Assembly (NCBI GenBank): GCA_018262855.1
Contig: JADFDO010000005.1
Coordinates: 1 to 64,000, forward strand
From: Methanolinea sp.
GTDB taxonomy: Archaea > Halobacteriota > Methanomicrobia > Methanomicrobiales > Methanospirillaceae
Reading direction: 5' to 3'
Length of the DNA: 64,000 bases
Shown here: in pieces, positions 33,644 to 42,239 of the stretch
Numbering within the stretch: position 1 is the first letter of the stretch
How the letters are laid out: each line of letters begins with the position of its first letter
Notes under the pieces: model-generated
Told to the model about the DNA's origin: nothing
Databases searched by the model: none
Seen by the model: only the letters and a program-made list of their open reading frames with translations
Translations under genes and position numbers: made by a program

Positions 33644-33913
33644 TTATTCGGTTTTAACCTCTTTCATCAGGTTGACAATATCGAGATACCGTTCGGGTTC
33701 TTCCCGGAATATTTTCCTCCGGGAGGATTTTGACCTCTGCCTTTCCCTGGCAATCCTGAGTGCAGTCCTGAGAGGGATTGAGGTGACCTGCCCGTTATGG
33801 CCACCACGTGAATTTTCGGTGCGACGGGTCGCGTCTCCCGCGTGCACCACCCCCGCCCCGTCGCAGGCTGCCATGGGGTCATCACCCTCTTTCTCTCTAT
33901 AAAATGCTGACAT
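33644..33913 (-). CDS. Small hypothetical protein with operator-bearing promoter
   Basis: An 89-residue frame starting MSAFYREKEGDDPMAACDGA and ending with a basic helix (RIARERQRSKSSRRKIFREE) and YLDIVNLMKEVKTE. The ATG at 33913 is preceded by GGAGAG, and a TATA-like TTTATTTTT (33966-33974) with an adjoining perfect palindrome lies upstream, so it is very likely expressed. I do not recognise the family. The basic C-terminal half suggests nucleic-acid or acidic-protein binding. It lies immediately upstream of the DUF134 gene on the same strand, 121 bases apart. Confidence 0.5.
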   Translation of the reverse strand: MSAFYREKEGDDPMAACDGAGVVHAGDATRRTENSRGGHNGQVTSIPLRTALRIARERQRSKSSRRKIFREEPERYLDIVNLMKEVKTE

Positions 33914-33949
33914 GTCTCTCCACAATCCTACCACGGTCTTCTTGTATAA

Positions 33950-33965
33950 TTACTCATATGAGTAA
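33950..33965 (-). promoter_or_regulatory. 16-base perfect palindrome TTACTCATATGAGTAA
   Basis: A perfect palindrome centred between 33957 and 33958, directly downstream of the TATA-like stretch for the minus-strand gene starting at 33913. Its 10-base centre and A/T-rich neighbour are the same as in the atwA promoter (32974-32983). Confidence 0.6.
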
Positions 33966-34094
33966 AAATAAATCAACTTGATGGTAAAGGCAACCTGACA
34001 GAACCTGTTCCCGACAGCAACAGAGAAGGAGGTATGGAATTCCCCGAAGGGATATCCAGTTTCCTGTGTGTGGTATTATCACCGGGTTATAGGT

Positions 34095-34586
34095 TCATGG
34101 GTCGAATATTTCGCACACATACCCGCGTGTTGCGAGGATCGACTGGCAAAGGGGAAAGAATTCATCGTCAGGGATGGTCGAATGCGGTGCGATCTCCACA
34201 GTCCAGACCTTTTCGAGGAGGGCATCATCAGTCGAGAGGGAGTGTCGTCCCTTCACCCTCCCCCTCTCCCGTCCTTCCCTGTCTAGGATCCGCATGGTGC
34301 AGCACCGAAACGAACGGCATATCGCAGGGCGGGAAGAGTATACCGTGCACACAAACATACCCTCTGCAGTTCTCCTGAGAAACGGGCACCATCCTTCCTC
34401 GTATGCCGGGGCTCCCTTCAAAAGAAAAAGATCACGAAGTTCAGGATTCACCTGGACAGGGCGCGTCTCCCCGGTGACCTTCACAGAAAGGGTGTGCGAG
34501 AACTGGGATGAACTCCGGGTGATACGCATATGACGCCCCAGGCTGATGCAGCACTTGCCGCAGCGGGTACAGGTGAATTCAGTCAT
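34095..34586 (-). CDS. YkgJ family cysteine-cluster protein
   Basis: A 163-residue YkgJ/FliB-like protein: CTRCGKCCISLGRHM at the N-terminus, WCPFLRRTAEGMFVCTVYSS and PAICRSFRC further on, the cysteine pattern of the family that probably binds a metal or iron-sulfur cluster. Function unknown in general; some members are linked to flagellin lysine methylation. The ATG at 34586 follows GGAAGTGAT at a good distance. The longer frame to 34700 has no ribosome site and is not used. Confidence 0.82.
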   Translation of the reverse strand: MTEFTCTRCGKCCISLGRHMRITRSSSQFSHTLSVKVTGETRPVQVNPELRDLFLLKGAPAYEEGWCPFLRRTAEGMFVCTVYSSRPAICRSFRCCTMRILDREGRERGRVKGRHSLSTDDALLEKVWTVEIAPHSTIPDDEFFPLCQSILATRGYVCEIFDP

Positions 34587-34803
34587 GCGCATATCACTTC
34601 CTGGACGAAAATGCCAGGGGAAACCCGCAGGGTAAGGTGCAACCGCACACCCATACGGTATGGATATCTGGTGATGTGTATAAAGTAAAACCTGTGGCAT
34701 GATGGGTCTTGAGAGTGATTATGAAAAACAGTGGATTCTCTCAACCTAGAGGCGCAGGCTCTATTCATGAATGGTAAAGGTAGGGGTATCTCCTGAGATT
34801 TTG

Positions 34804-35625
34804 TCACTCATCCGATACGGCATCAAGCATGAGCGACATTCTCCTGTGATACAGGCGCCGTTTCATGAGGTCTTTCCCGGTCCGGGGATCAAGACCAAGG
34901 GGGAGGAACTGCACATCGGACCCGATATCCCAGAGAACCAGGCCTTCTGGGGGAGCCGGGGATATCCTTCCGGTCCTGTCACCGTTCAGGCGTGATCGGA
35001 TCATCTCATCAGTTTCAGTTCCGGTTCCCACAAGGAGAAGAGAGGATGCCATGTTTCTCACCATATGCCAGAGGAAACTTTCTGCAGTAACCTCGAAGAC
35101 GGCATACCCCTGCTCCACGAATACCTTTGAGGATAGGACATTCCTGACAGGGTCCTTTCCCTCGATCCTGGCAAAGAGCGAAAAGTCATGGGTGCCCTCG
35201 AACTGGCGGGACGCGCCGTCCATCGCCTGCACATCGAGATCCGGTTCACTGAAGTAATACCGGTACGTTCGGTTTTTCGCCTGGTGCCTGGGATTGAACG
35301 CAGGATCAACTCGCGCAAACCCGGTCACCCAGATATCCGGAGGCAGCTGCCAGTTCATGGCAGCCACAGCCCGGTCCGGATACTGGGTTGAGAAGGAAAA
35401 GATCTGGGATCTCGCGTTCACACCGCGATCCGTGCGGCCGGCGGCCTGGAAGCGGCCATCCCGGAAACTCGAGAAGAGATCCATGCGGAGGCATGCAGCC
35501 ACAAATTCGCCTTCTACGGTCCTGGCCCCCGCCTGTACCTGGGACCCGAAGAAACGTTCACCGAGATACCCGGTCCGGAACGCAAGTCTTACCTGGGATG
35601 CATCCCGCGGGTGAATTTCTTCCAT
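34804..35625 (-). CDS. truA: tRNA pseudouridine(38-40) synthase
   Basis: TruA isomerises uridines 38-40 in the tRNA anticodon stem. The 273-residue protein contains the catalytic aspartate in QAAGRTDRGVNARSQIFSF, the NRTYRYYFSEPD segment and SFLWHMVRNMASSLLLVGTG near the C-terminus. The ATG at 35625 is chosen because VRLAFRTGYLGERFFGSQVQ, the usual N-terminal strand, follows directly; this start lies 37 bases inside the PHP gene, so the two are coupled. Confidence 0.93.
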   Translation of the reverse strand: MEEIHPRDASQVRLAFRTGYLGERFFGSQVQAGARTVEGEFVAACLRMDLFSSFRDGRFQAAGRTDRGVNARSQIFSFSTQYPDRAVAAMNWQLPPDIWVTGFARVDPAFNPRHQAKNRTYRYYFSEPDLDVQAMDGASRQFEGTHDFSLFARIEGKDPVRNVLSSKVFVEQGYAVFEVTAESFLWHMVRNMASSLLLVGTGTETDEMIRSRLNGDRTGRISPAPPEGLVLWDIGSDVQFLPLGLDPRTGKDLMKRRLYHRRMSLMLDAVSDE

Positions 35626-36257
35626 GTATTCCTGAGTGACTGGCGGGTGTAGGTCCGGAGAGGGGTCATCTTCCCGGTCGCAACCGTCCTCCCTCTTCTG
35701 ATTCCATCCAGGATCGATACGGGATCGCACGATGCATCGACAAGAGTCCTCCCGTATCCCACAAATCTTGCATTATGGGCGTCGGATCCCCCCACGCATG
35801 GTTTTCCCAGCCTGCGGGCAATTCGCTCGGCCTTCCGGTTTGCCGAACCTACGATGTACCTGCTATTGAATACCTCGATTGCATCCACCTCTGTGAGAGG
35901 CGAATGCTTCTTCCTTCCAACTCCGTGCCGCCAGATATGGTATGGGTGCGGAAGTACCACAAGTCCTCCAATCTCACGGGCGATCCGAATCGTCTCCCCG
36001 ACTCCGAGTCCCCTGGGGATTCCGGCAGTCACACCAAGCACGAGGAGATGCCCCTCCAGGGTGGAGACTTCGATCCCGGGAATGACGACAACGCGGGAAG
36101 GGATGCTCATGGCATAGAGGGCACCCTCAATGGTATCATGGTCCGTGACAGCGATGGCATCCAGCCCTACGTATTCCGCCCTCCTTAAGATCTCTTCCAC
36201 GCTGCTTTCCCCGTCCCGTGAAAAATTCGTGTGGATGTGAAGATCGCAGTTCAGCAT
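35589..36257 (-). CDS. PHP-domain metal-dependent phosphoesterase
   Basis: The 222-residue protein is a single PHP domain: DLHIHTNFSRDGESSVEEIL (metal motif HxH), AVTDHDTIEGALYAM, IPGIEVSTLEGHLLVLG, VVLPHPYHI and VGGSDAHN are the four conserved metal-binding motifs. Related proteins hydrolyse phosphodiesters such as 3',5'-bisphosphates or short oligonucleotides. It is divergent from the DHPS-like gene with only 42 bases between starts and overlaps truA downstream. Confidence 0.88.
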   Translation of the reverse strand: MLNCDLHIHTNFSRDGESSVEEILRRAEYVGLDAIAVTDHDTIEGALYAMSIPSRVVVIPGIEVSTLEGHLLVLGVTAGIPRGLGVGETIRIAREIGGLVVLPHPYHIWRHGVGRKKHSPLTEVDAIEVFNSRYIVGSANRKAERIARRLGKPCVGGSDAHNARFVGYGRTLVDASCDPVSILDGIRRGRTVATGKMTPLRTYTRQSLRNTWKKFTRGMHPR

Positions 36258-36299
36258 CTGATCATACCCTTTTTGACCTCCGTGATATTAAGAAGATTT

Positions 36300-37712
36300 A
36301 TGCGAATCCTCCTTCCCACGGGGAGAGCAACCCGGCAGATAGTAACCGAGGCTGCAGAAGGGCTTGACGCCAGGGTTGTGGTCACCGGAGAGATAGCATC
36401 ATTCCTCACCCCTGCCCAGCTCTCAGCGCTTCTTTCAAGGGAAAAATATGATATGGTGATCGTTCCCGGGATGTGTACAGCATCGTTTGCTTCTGTCGAA
36501 GAAGCATCCGGTGTCCCGGTATTTCGTGGGCCGAGGCATGCTGCAGACCTTGGGTGCATCCTTGCCCTCCTCCCGGATGTGCACCTCTCAAGGACCGTTC
36601 CCGCTGACGACTTTCTTGCTGAAAAAAAGGAAAAAGAGGCGCTTTCGCGCATCTTGAGAGCGGAGAGGGAGGCCAGCTTTCTCTACTCTGTAAGGGGGGT
36701 GAAGATCGGTGGCGAATCCAGGATGAAGGTTCTGGCCGAGATCATGGATGCGCACCGGGTCACCAATCTCCCGGAAATGGTTCAGGATTATTTCAGCAGG
36801 GGTGCCGATATCGTGGATCTCGGATTTGGATTCGATGCTACCCCTGCCCAGGTATCGTCCGCGTTCTCTTCCCTCGGCGATATCGATGGGCCTATCGCCG
36901 TGGACACTCAGGATCCCGCGCTCATTTCCGCAGCGCTTCACCGGGCTGATATTGTTTTGAGCCTTCAGGAAGAGAACATACCCCTAGTTGGTGATGCAGT
37001 GGCATCCGCAGGCGTGGCTGCCGTGGTGGTCCCCGGGAAGGCGGGACTTCCATCGAACCTTGCGATGGCCAGGAAGCGCGGGATCGAATGCCTCCTTGCA
37101 GATCCGCTCATTCCTCCGGCAGGGTCAGGCCTCGTAGAGTCTCTGGCGCACTTCTCAGGATACGGTGAACCGCTCTTTTTCGGAGCGGGAAACGTGGTGG
37201 AACTCCTTGATGCAGATTCGGTCGGCATGAATGCACTCCTGGCGGCGATGGCTGCGGAACTCGGTGCGGCTGTGATCTTCACGAGCGAGCACAGCGATAA
37301 AACAAAAGGCTCTGTCAGCGAGATGCGGAGAGCCACCGAGATGCAGGTGCTCGCGATGGGCAGGCCATACGCAAAGGATCTTGGCATCAGCCTCCTTGTC
37401 ATCAAGGAGAAACGGAGGAGGAGAGAGCCCCCTGTTGAATACAGGGAATGTATCCCTGCCAATCCGCCACCTGAGGATATCGAGTATGATCCATGTGGAA
37501 ATTTCCGGATCGGGATATCCGGAGGTGAGATCATCGCGGCCATCGGAGGACGGGCATACCGTGGCACATCCTGGACGGCCGTATTCTCCACGATCCTTGC
37601 GGCTGGTGAGGTCTCCCTCATGGATCACGCGGCATACCTAGGAAAGGAACTCTACAAGGCTGAAATGGCGATACAGTTTGGGAGAAGTTTTGAGCAGGAC
37701 GGACCGTTCTGA
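36300..37712 (+). CDS. Dihydropteroate synthase-related protein (methanopterin pathway)
   Basis: A 470-residue protein of the archaeal DHPS-related family. The central TIM barrel has GADIVDLGFGFDATPAQV, IAVDTQDPALISAALHRADI and LLADPLIPPAGSG, paralleling the pterin-binding motifs of DHPS, while the N-terminal 150 residues (MRILLPTGRATRQIVTEAAE) and C-terminal extension are particular to methanogens. It is thought to act in tetrahydromethanopterin assembly, coupling the pterin to the arylamine, but this is by family inference. The ATG at 36300 is chosen; the longer frame overlaps the PHP start. Confidence 0.85.
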   Translation: MRILLPTGRATRQIVTEAAEGLDARVVVTGEIASFLTPAQLSALLSREKYDMVIVPGMCTASFASVEEASGVPVFRGPRHAADLGCILALLPDVHLSRTVPADDFLAEKKEKEALSRILRAEREASFLYSVRGVKIGGESRMKVLAEIMDAHRVTNLPEMVQDYFSRGADIVDLGFGFDATPAQVSSAFSSLGDIDGPIAVDTQDPALISAALHRADIVLSLQEENIPLVGDAVASAGVAAVVVPGKAGLPSNLAMARKRGIECLLADPLIPPAGSGLVESLAHFSGYGEPLFFGAGNVVELLDADSVGMNALLAAMAAELGAAVIFTSEHSDKTKGSVSEMRRATEMQVLAMGRPYAKDLGISLLVIKEKRRRREPPVEYRECIPANPPPEDIEYDPCGNFRIGISGGEIIAAIGGRAYRGTSWTAVFSTILAAGEVSLMDHAAYLGKELYKAEMAIQFGRSFEQDGPF

Positions 37713-37805
37713 TGAACCTTCGGGCTCAACGCGTCACTCCATTTCCGTCCGGCTATTCCTTCCCATGGTTTAATGCCATCTCCTGTACAATAAGAAGGAC
37801 GCACT

Positions 37806-38177
37806 ATGCAGATTCGGGGTATCAGGATGGATCTCCTTGATCTCCTCCTGGAGATGGGGAAAGACCGGCACCCGTACGAGTTCGCAGGCGTGATCATGGA
37901 GGAGGGGGGACTGATGGAGGAGTTCTTCCTGCTCCCCGGAACGGTCAGCAGCAGCGAGAGTGCCAGCCTTTCGTATGATATGATGCCGCTCGATACCCAC
38001 GTCGCAGGCAGTGCCCACAGCCATCCGAACGGGAACCTTTTACCATCAGATGCCGATCTCTCTTTTTTCCCGAGGATCGGCCGCTATCACCTTATTGTGG
38101 GATATCCCTATACGCGTGATGACTGGCGGTGCTACCGCGCCGACGGGACACCATGCGCAATGGAGGTGGTGGAATGA
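37806..38177 (+). CDS. JAMM/MPN metalloprotease-like protein
   Basis: This 123-residue protein contains a complete JAMM site: E25 in YEFAGVIM and H71-S-H73-x7-S81-x2-D84 (HSHPNGNLLPSDAD). Archaeal proteins of this kind remove ubiquitin-like SAMPs from targets or process sulfur-carrier proteins. Length and motif match single-domain JAB1/MPN enzymes. It overlaps ribL by 4 bases (ATGA), an odd pairing with FAD synthesis. Confidence 0.87.
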   Translation: MQIRGIRMDLLDLLLEMGKDRHPYEFAGVIMEEGGLMEEFFLLPGTVSSSESASLSYDMMPLDTHVAGSAHSHPNGNLLPSDADLSFFPRIGRYHLIVGYPYTRDDWRCYRADGTPCAMEVVE

Positions 38178-38632
38178 GACGGGTGGTGGCGACAGGGACC
38201 TTTGACATCCTCCACCCCGGCCATCTCTACTATCTTGAGGAATCAGGAAAGTACGGTGACGAGCTCTATGTAATTGTTGCACGCGACCAGAACGTACGCC
38301 ACAAGCCCCGCCCGGTCCTCCCCGAGGAGCAGAGGGTGAAGATGGTCGCAGCCTTAAAGCCGGTGGACCACGCAGTGCTCGGCGATCTCCACGACATGTT
38401 CAGGCCGATTGAGGAGATACGGCCGGCGGTCATCACATTCGGGTTCAACCAGCATTTCAACGAGGAGAAGATACGATCCGAACTCCTGAAGAGGGGACTT
38501 TCTGCAGAGCTGGTCAGGATAGGAAGTTACAGGGGAGATCGCTACTGCAGTTCGAGCGAGATCGTCAGGCAGGTCATCGAACGTTACCCCTGTGGAAAGG
38601 ATTTCCCTCCTGGGGAAACATCAAAGGAATAA
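38174..38632 (+). CDS. ribL: FAD synthase, archaeal RibL type
   Basis: RibL transfers AMP from ATP to FMN to give FAD. The 152-residue nucleotidyltransferase has VVATGTFDILHPGHLYYLEE with the HxGH motif, RDQNVRHKPRPVLPEEQRVK, and the C-terminal SSSEIVRQVIER replacing the ISSTxIR motif. Cysteines near the C-terminus (RYCSSS, PCGKD) are typical of archaeal RibL. Together with ribK and ribB elsewhere in the window this supplies three steps of flavin synthesis. Confidence 0.92.
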   Translation: MRRVVATGTFDILHPGHLYYLEESGKYGDELYVIVARDQNVRHKPRPVLPEEQRVKMVAALKPVDHAVLGDLHDMFRPIEEIRPAVITFGFNQHFNEEKIRSELLKRGLSAELVRIGSYRGDRYCSSSEIVRQVIERYPCGKDFPPGETSKE

Positions 38633-38695
38633 CGCGAAACCCTGAGAGAATATCCCCCCTCGATTCGGCACGGTACATGCATGATCCGGGAGAGG

Positions 38696-38753
38696 AATAA
38701 TATTAATCTGGCAGGGTAACGTAAAGCATGTGCCGGGTTCATGAATGGAACCC
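38696..38753 (+). promoter_or_regulatory. Promoter and leader hairpin of the encapsulin operon
   Basis: An A/T-rich TATA candidate (AATAATATTAAT, 38696-38707) is followed by an inverted repeat GGGTTC (38735-38740) and GAACCC (38748-38753) with a 7-base loop, which would lie at the start of the leader. The ferritin-like gene begins at 38778. The hairpin may be an operator or an RNA structure. Confidence 0.45.
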
Positions 38754-38777
38754 AAGTCATGTGAGGATAGGATACAT

Positions 38778-39149
38778 ATGCCTGAATTTGCCACGGCATT
38801 CTCTGGAATGAACAGTGACCGGAAGCTGACCCACAGTGAGCTGGTCAGGGCTATCCGGCTGATGATCGCTGATGAGTATGAAGCCATCCAGGTCTATACC
38901 CAGCTTGCCGAGTCTATCGACCACGAGCTGGCACGGGAGGTGCTCCTGGATATTGCCGACGAAGAACGGGTGCATGCCGGGGAATTCTTGAGACTTCTCC
39001 AGGAACTTGCCCCCGATGAGGTAGAGTTCTATGCCCAGGGAGCAGCCGAAGTAGAAGCAGAGATCGCAAAAACCTCACCCGGAAAGAAGGACACGGTGGC
39101 TGAAGTGAAATCATCCGGGCCGATCACAATCGGATCCCTGAAGGAGTGA
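38778..39149 (+). CDS. Encapsulated ferritin-like cargo protein (EncFtn)
   Basis: A 123-residue two-helix ferritin-like protein. Residues E33, E63 and H66 (IADEYEAIQVY and DEERVHAGE) match, with an offset of one, the ferroxidase ligands E32, E62, H65 known from Rhodospirillum EncFtn, and Y40 matches its Y39. Such proteins form open annular decamers that oxidise iron. The last residues, GPITIGSLKE, are a typical encapsulin targeting peptide linked by a flexible segment (KTSPGKKDTVAEVKSS). The shell gene follows 10 bases later. Start at 38778 (MPEFATAFSG) after GTGAGGATAGG. Confidence 0.92.
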   Translation: MPEFATAFSGMNSDRKLTHSELVRAIRLMIADEYEAIQVYTQLAESIDHELAREVLLDIADEERVHAGEFLRLLQELAPDEVEFYAQGAAEVEAEIAKTSPGKKDTVAEVKSSGPITIGSLKE

Positions 39150-39159
39150 ACCTGATACT

Positions 39160-39957
39160 ATGACCAATAATTACCTTGGAAGGGAGGACGCTCCCATACA
39201 GGCCGGGACCTGGGAACTCCTGGACCGGACAATGGCAGATGCCGCAAAGAGTATCCTTGCTGGCAGGCGGCTTTTGCATATCGAAGGCCCCTTTGGTCTT
39301 GGACTCAAATCGGTCCCGCTGGAAGATTGCCAGGTAAGTGAATGCATGGCCGTTAGCCAGTTTGTGCCTGTTCATCTCGTGAGCACCACGTTTACCCTTG
39401 GAATAAGGGATCTGATGGCGTTTGAACAGAACGGCCTCCCGTTCTCAGCGGCTGCAGCCTCAGAAGCTGCGGTTGAGTGCGCCAGGAACGAGGACACACT
39501 GGTATTCGAGGGCGCCATGGGAAACCCTGGCCTGCTTACGATGGAAGAGACCAATTCACTCAAGCTCTCATCATGGAGCACGGTTGGGAAAGCAGCAGAC
39601 GATATTATCCAGGGCATGATACGGCTCGACGAGGCAGGATTCCACGGGCCATACTGCCTTGCACTGGCCCCATCCAGGTACAACCTCCTCTTCCGGCGCT
39701 ACCTGCAGGGGCAGAGCACGGAACTGGAGCACATAAAAAGCATCGTGACAGACGGGGTCTTCAAGGCACCCACTCTCAAGAGCGGGGGTGTCCTGCTGGC
39801 CTCCGGGAAGCGCTACGCATCGATCGTCATCGGGCAGGATATGACCATTGGATATATCGGTCCGATCGGCGACAGCCTCGAGTTCTCCATCACAGAAAGC
39901 CTCGCGCTTGTCGTGAGAGAGCCGGCTTCAATCTGCGTGCTCAAAGACAAGGAATGA
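39160..39957 (+). CDS. Encapsulin shell protein, family 1 (HK97 fold)
   Basis: A 265-residue family 1 encapsulin (linocin M18/CFP29 type). Recognisable segments are LGREDAPIQAGTWELLDRTM at the N-terminus, ILAGRRLLHIEGPFGLGLKS, LRLMAFEQNG-like DLMAFEQNGLPFSAAAASEA, NPGLLTMEE, GPYCLALAPSRYNLLFR, and VIGQDMTIGYIGPIGDSLEF followed by the E-loop region ITESLALVVREPASI. Family 1 shells assemble into 24-32 nm icosahedral compartments and load cargo through the tail seen in the upstream protein. In a methanogen this would store iron or guard against oxidative iron chemistry. Confidence 0.95.
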   Translation: MTNNYLGREDAPIQAGTWELLDRTMADAAKSILAGRRLLHIEGPFGLGLKSVPLEDCQVSECMAVSQFVPVHLVSTTFTLGIRDLMAFEQNGLPFSAAAASEAAVECARNEDTLVFEGAMGNPGLLTMEETNSLKLSSWSTVGKAADDIIQGMIRLDEAGFHGPYCLALAPSRYNLLFRRYLQGQSTELEHIKSIVTDGVFKAPTLKSGGVLLASGKRYASIVIGQDMTIGYIGPIGDSLEFSITESLALVVREPASICVLKDKE

Positions 39958-39962
39958 GAATC

Positions 39963-42239
39963 TCACTCATTTTTTCCGGAGACTCCCCCTGAGACGAGGG
40001 AGATCAGGTTAAGGGTTGCAGCCTTGTCAAGGGGCTGGTTATCACTCCCGCATTTCGGCGAGAGTATGCATGAGGGACACCCGTTCTCGCACCTGCATTC
40101 AGAAACAAGCGTTCGGGCAGTATCCATGAGTGTTTCACAGATCTCGTATCCTTTCTCTGCCAGCCCAATTCCTCCTTCGTACCCATCGTAGATGAATACG
40201 GTCGGGTCTCCCGAGTCCCCCGCGCATGGAGTCGAAAGACCGCCAAGATCCCAGCGATCACAGAGAACATGGAAGGGCATCACGGCGATCATCACGTGCT
40301 CCATCCCGTGCAGTCCACCGGCAAGATCACCATCCTGGAGGGATATTTCCCGGGTTACATCGGGAGGTACTGTGATCCAGAGCGCAGTCGTGGAAAATTG
40401 GAGTGGAGGCAGGTCCAGGGGCTCTATCCCGATGATCGTTTCGGCCTTCAGCAGCTTATACGAAGTATACTGCTCGGTCACCTCGACATCACCAAAGCAG
40501 AGGCATCCACCGGGAAGAGGCCGCTGATTTCTGCAGGTTTTTATTGTTATCCTGACACTATTCAGGGGGCGCGTATAATAGTCAACCTCAACAGGTGTTG
40601 CCTGGATCGTCCTTGTCTCAAGGCTGAAAGAGTCAATACGGTACTGTTCACCCTGGTGGAGCAGGATTGCACCGGGATGCGCCTCCCGGAATGCCTGTGA
40701 CCGGTCCATGGTCTCAAGCACCCTTCCCCCTGAAAGGATTCTGAAAGTTTCCCGGGAACCCCCATCAAGCCCCACCAGGTCCTGCGCACGCCTGCTTCCC
40801 GAGTAAATCCATCCCCTCCTGGTCTTTCCGAGGAGCGATTCGCGAGCGTGGGCAGCAACGATTCCAGGAAGGGCAGGCCCGAAGAATTCCAGGTCTCTTT
40901 TGCAGTCAAGAGGAAGTTCTGCGCCGGCACAGAGCACCTGCCCGGAGAGGATATAGGGGTTCTCCAGGTCAATGATGGCGTGTTCATGGGACGACTGGAA
41001 GAATGATTCAGGGTGATGCATGAAATACTGGTCAAGGGGGTTGGAATACGCCACAAGAAGGGCAAGTGATTCCCTGCCGGAACGGCCCGCCCGTCCCGCC
41101 TGCTGCCAGGCAGCCATCATAGTCCCGGGAAACCCGGATAGTATCACCCCGTCAAGCGAACCGGCGTCTATTCCAACCTCAAGGGCATTTGTGGAGACCA
41201 CGCCCCTGAGCATGCCTGTTCTGAGATCGCTCTCTATCTGGCGCCTCTCTTCCGGGAGGAACCCGGCGCGGTATGCACTGATCCGGGGTCCGCCGGTTCT
41301 CCCTCCGCCAGATACTATCTCACCTGCCCTGAGTGCGACCAGTTCCGCGATCTTCCTTGAACCGGTGAAGCACAGGGTCTGGAGGCCTCGACTCACGCAT
41401 TGCGCCGTGAGGGTTGCAGTATCCTGGTGCACGGAGCGGGTGTTGGGCCAGGAACGGTAAGGATTGTAGAACAGGAAGATCCTGGAACCGTGGGGTGAGC
41501 CATCCTGCGTAATCTCCCTGCAGGACTTTCCGCAGAGCCGGGAAGCAAACTGGCCCGGGTTCGCAAGTGTTGCGGTTGAGAGGAAAAAAAGAGGATCTGA
41601 TCCGTAGTGCCTTGCAATCCTCGTGAGGCGCCGTACCAGGAGGGCTACGTGGGACCCGAAGACACCCCTGTAACGGTGCGCCTCGTCGATGATTACACCC
41701 TCAAGCCCGGAAAAGAACCTGCTCCACTGGTGATGCCATGAGAGTATGTGGTGGAGTTCGTGTGGGTTTGTGAGGATGATCCTGGCAGTACGCCGAATAT
41801 GCGATCTACGGCCTGTCTCTGTATCGCCATCATACACCGCGGTGAAAGAACCCGCGTGGAGGTTCCCGTCAAGGGACTGAAGGGTCCTCAGCTGATCATG
41901 GGTCAGGGCTTTTGTCGGGTAGATGAAGAGGAAGGTCGATTCGGGATCGTCGAGTATCCGCTCGAATACCGGTAATGCGAAGGCAAGGGTCTTTCCGGAT
42001 GCAGTGGGGGTGGTAAGAACGATACTCTCTCCCGACCGGAACGCTTCGATCGCATCGCACTGGTGAGAGTATAGTTGGATTCCGCCGGAATCAAGGTACT
42101 GCCTGATACGGAGTGGGAGATCACGCCCCAGCGAACCGTAGCATGCGCTGCGGGCTGCGATCTCTTCCCTGTGCACGAAACCCGGTCCAAGGTCCGGATC
42201 ATCGGAGAGCAGGGCGGAGAGATCCCGGACTTCCATCAA
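39963..42239 (-). CDS. MrfA/Hrq1-like SF2 DNA helicase with DUF1998 zinc domain
   Basis: A 758-residue helicase: Walker A TTPTASGKTLAF, DEAH in VIIDEAHRYRGVFG, SAT-like LSTATLANP, motif IV-VI residues EVGIDAGSLDGVILSG and QQAGRAGRSGRES. The C-terminal DUF1998 region has the four-cysteine cluster CRCENGCPSCILSPKCGSDN, which in Bacillus MrfA and fungal Hrq1 binds zinc and is needed for repair. MrfA unwinds DNA 3'-5' to remove mitomycin adducts. A coupled exonuclease gene precedes it with a 4-base overlap, as in mrfAB. Repair function here is inferred. Confidence 0.9.
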   Translation of the reverse strand: MMEVRDLSALLSDDPDLGPGFVHREEIAARSACYGSLGRDLPLRIRQYLDSGGIQLYSHQCDAIEAFRSGESIVLTTPTASGKTLAFALPVFERILDDPESTFLFIYPTKALTHDQLRTLQSLDGNLHAGSFTAVYDGDTETGRRSHIRRTARIILTNPHELHHILSWHHQWSRFFSGLEGVIIDEAHRYRGVFGSHVALLVRRLTRIARHYGSDPLFFLSTATLANPGQFASRLCGKSCREITQDGSPHGSRIFLFYNPYRSWPNTRSVHQDTATLTAQCVSRGLQTLCFTGSRKIAELVALRAGEIVSGGGRTGGPRISAYRAGFLPEERRQIESDLRTGMLRGVVSTNALEVGIDAGSLDGVILSGFPGTMMAAWQQAGRAGRSGRESLALLVAYSNPLDQYFMHHPESFFQSSHEHAIIDLENPYILSGQVLCAGAELPLDCKRDLEFFGPALPGIVAAHARESLLGKTRRGWIYSGSRRAQDLVGLDGGSRETFRILSGGRVLETMDRSQAFREAHPGAILLHQGEQYRIDSFSLETRTIQATPVEVDYYTRPLNSVRITIKTCRNQRPLPGGCLCFGDVEVTEQYTSYKLLKAETIIGIEPLDLPPLQFSTTALWITVPPDVTREISLQDGDLAGGLHGMEHVMIAVMPFHVLCDRWDLGGLSTPCAGDSGDPTVFIYDGYEGGIGLAEKGYEICETLMDTARTLVSECRCENGCPSCILSPKCGSDNQPLDKAATLNLISLVSGGVSGKNE

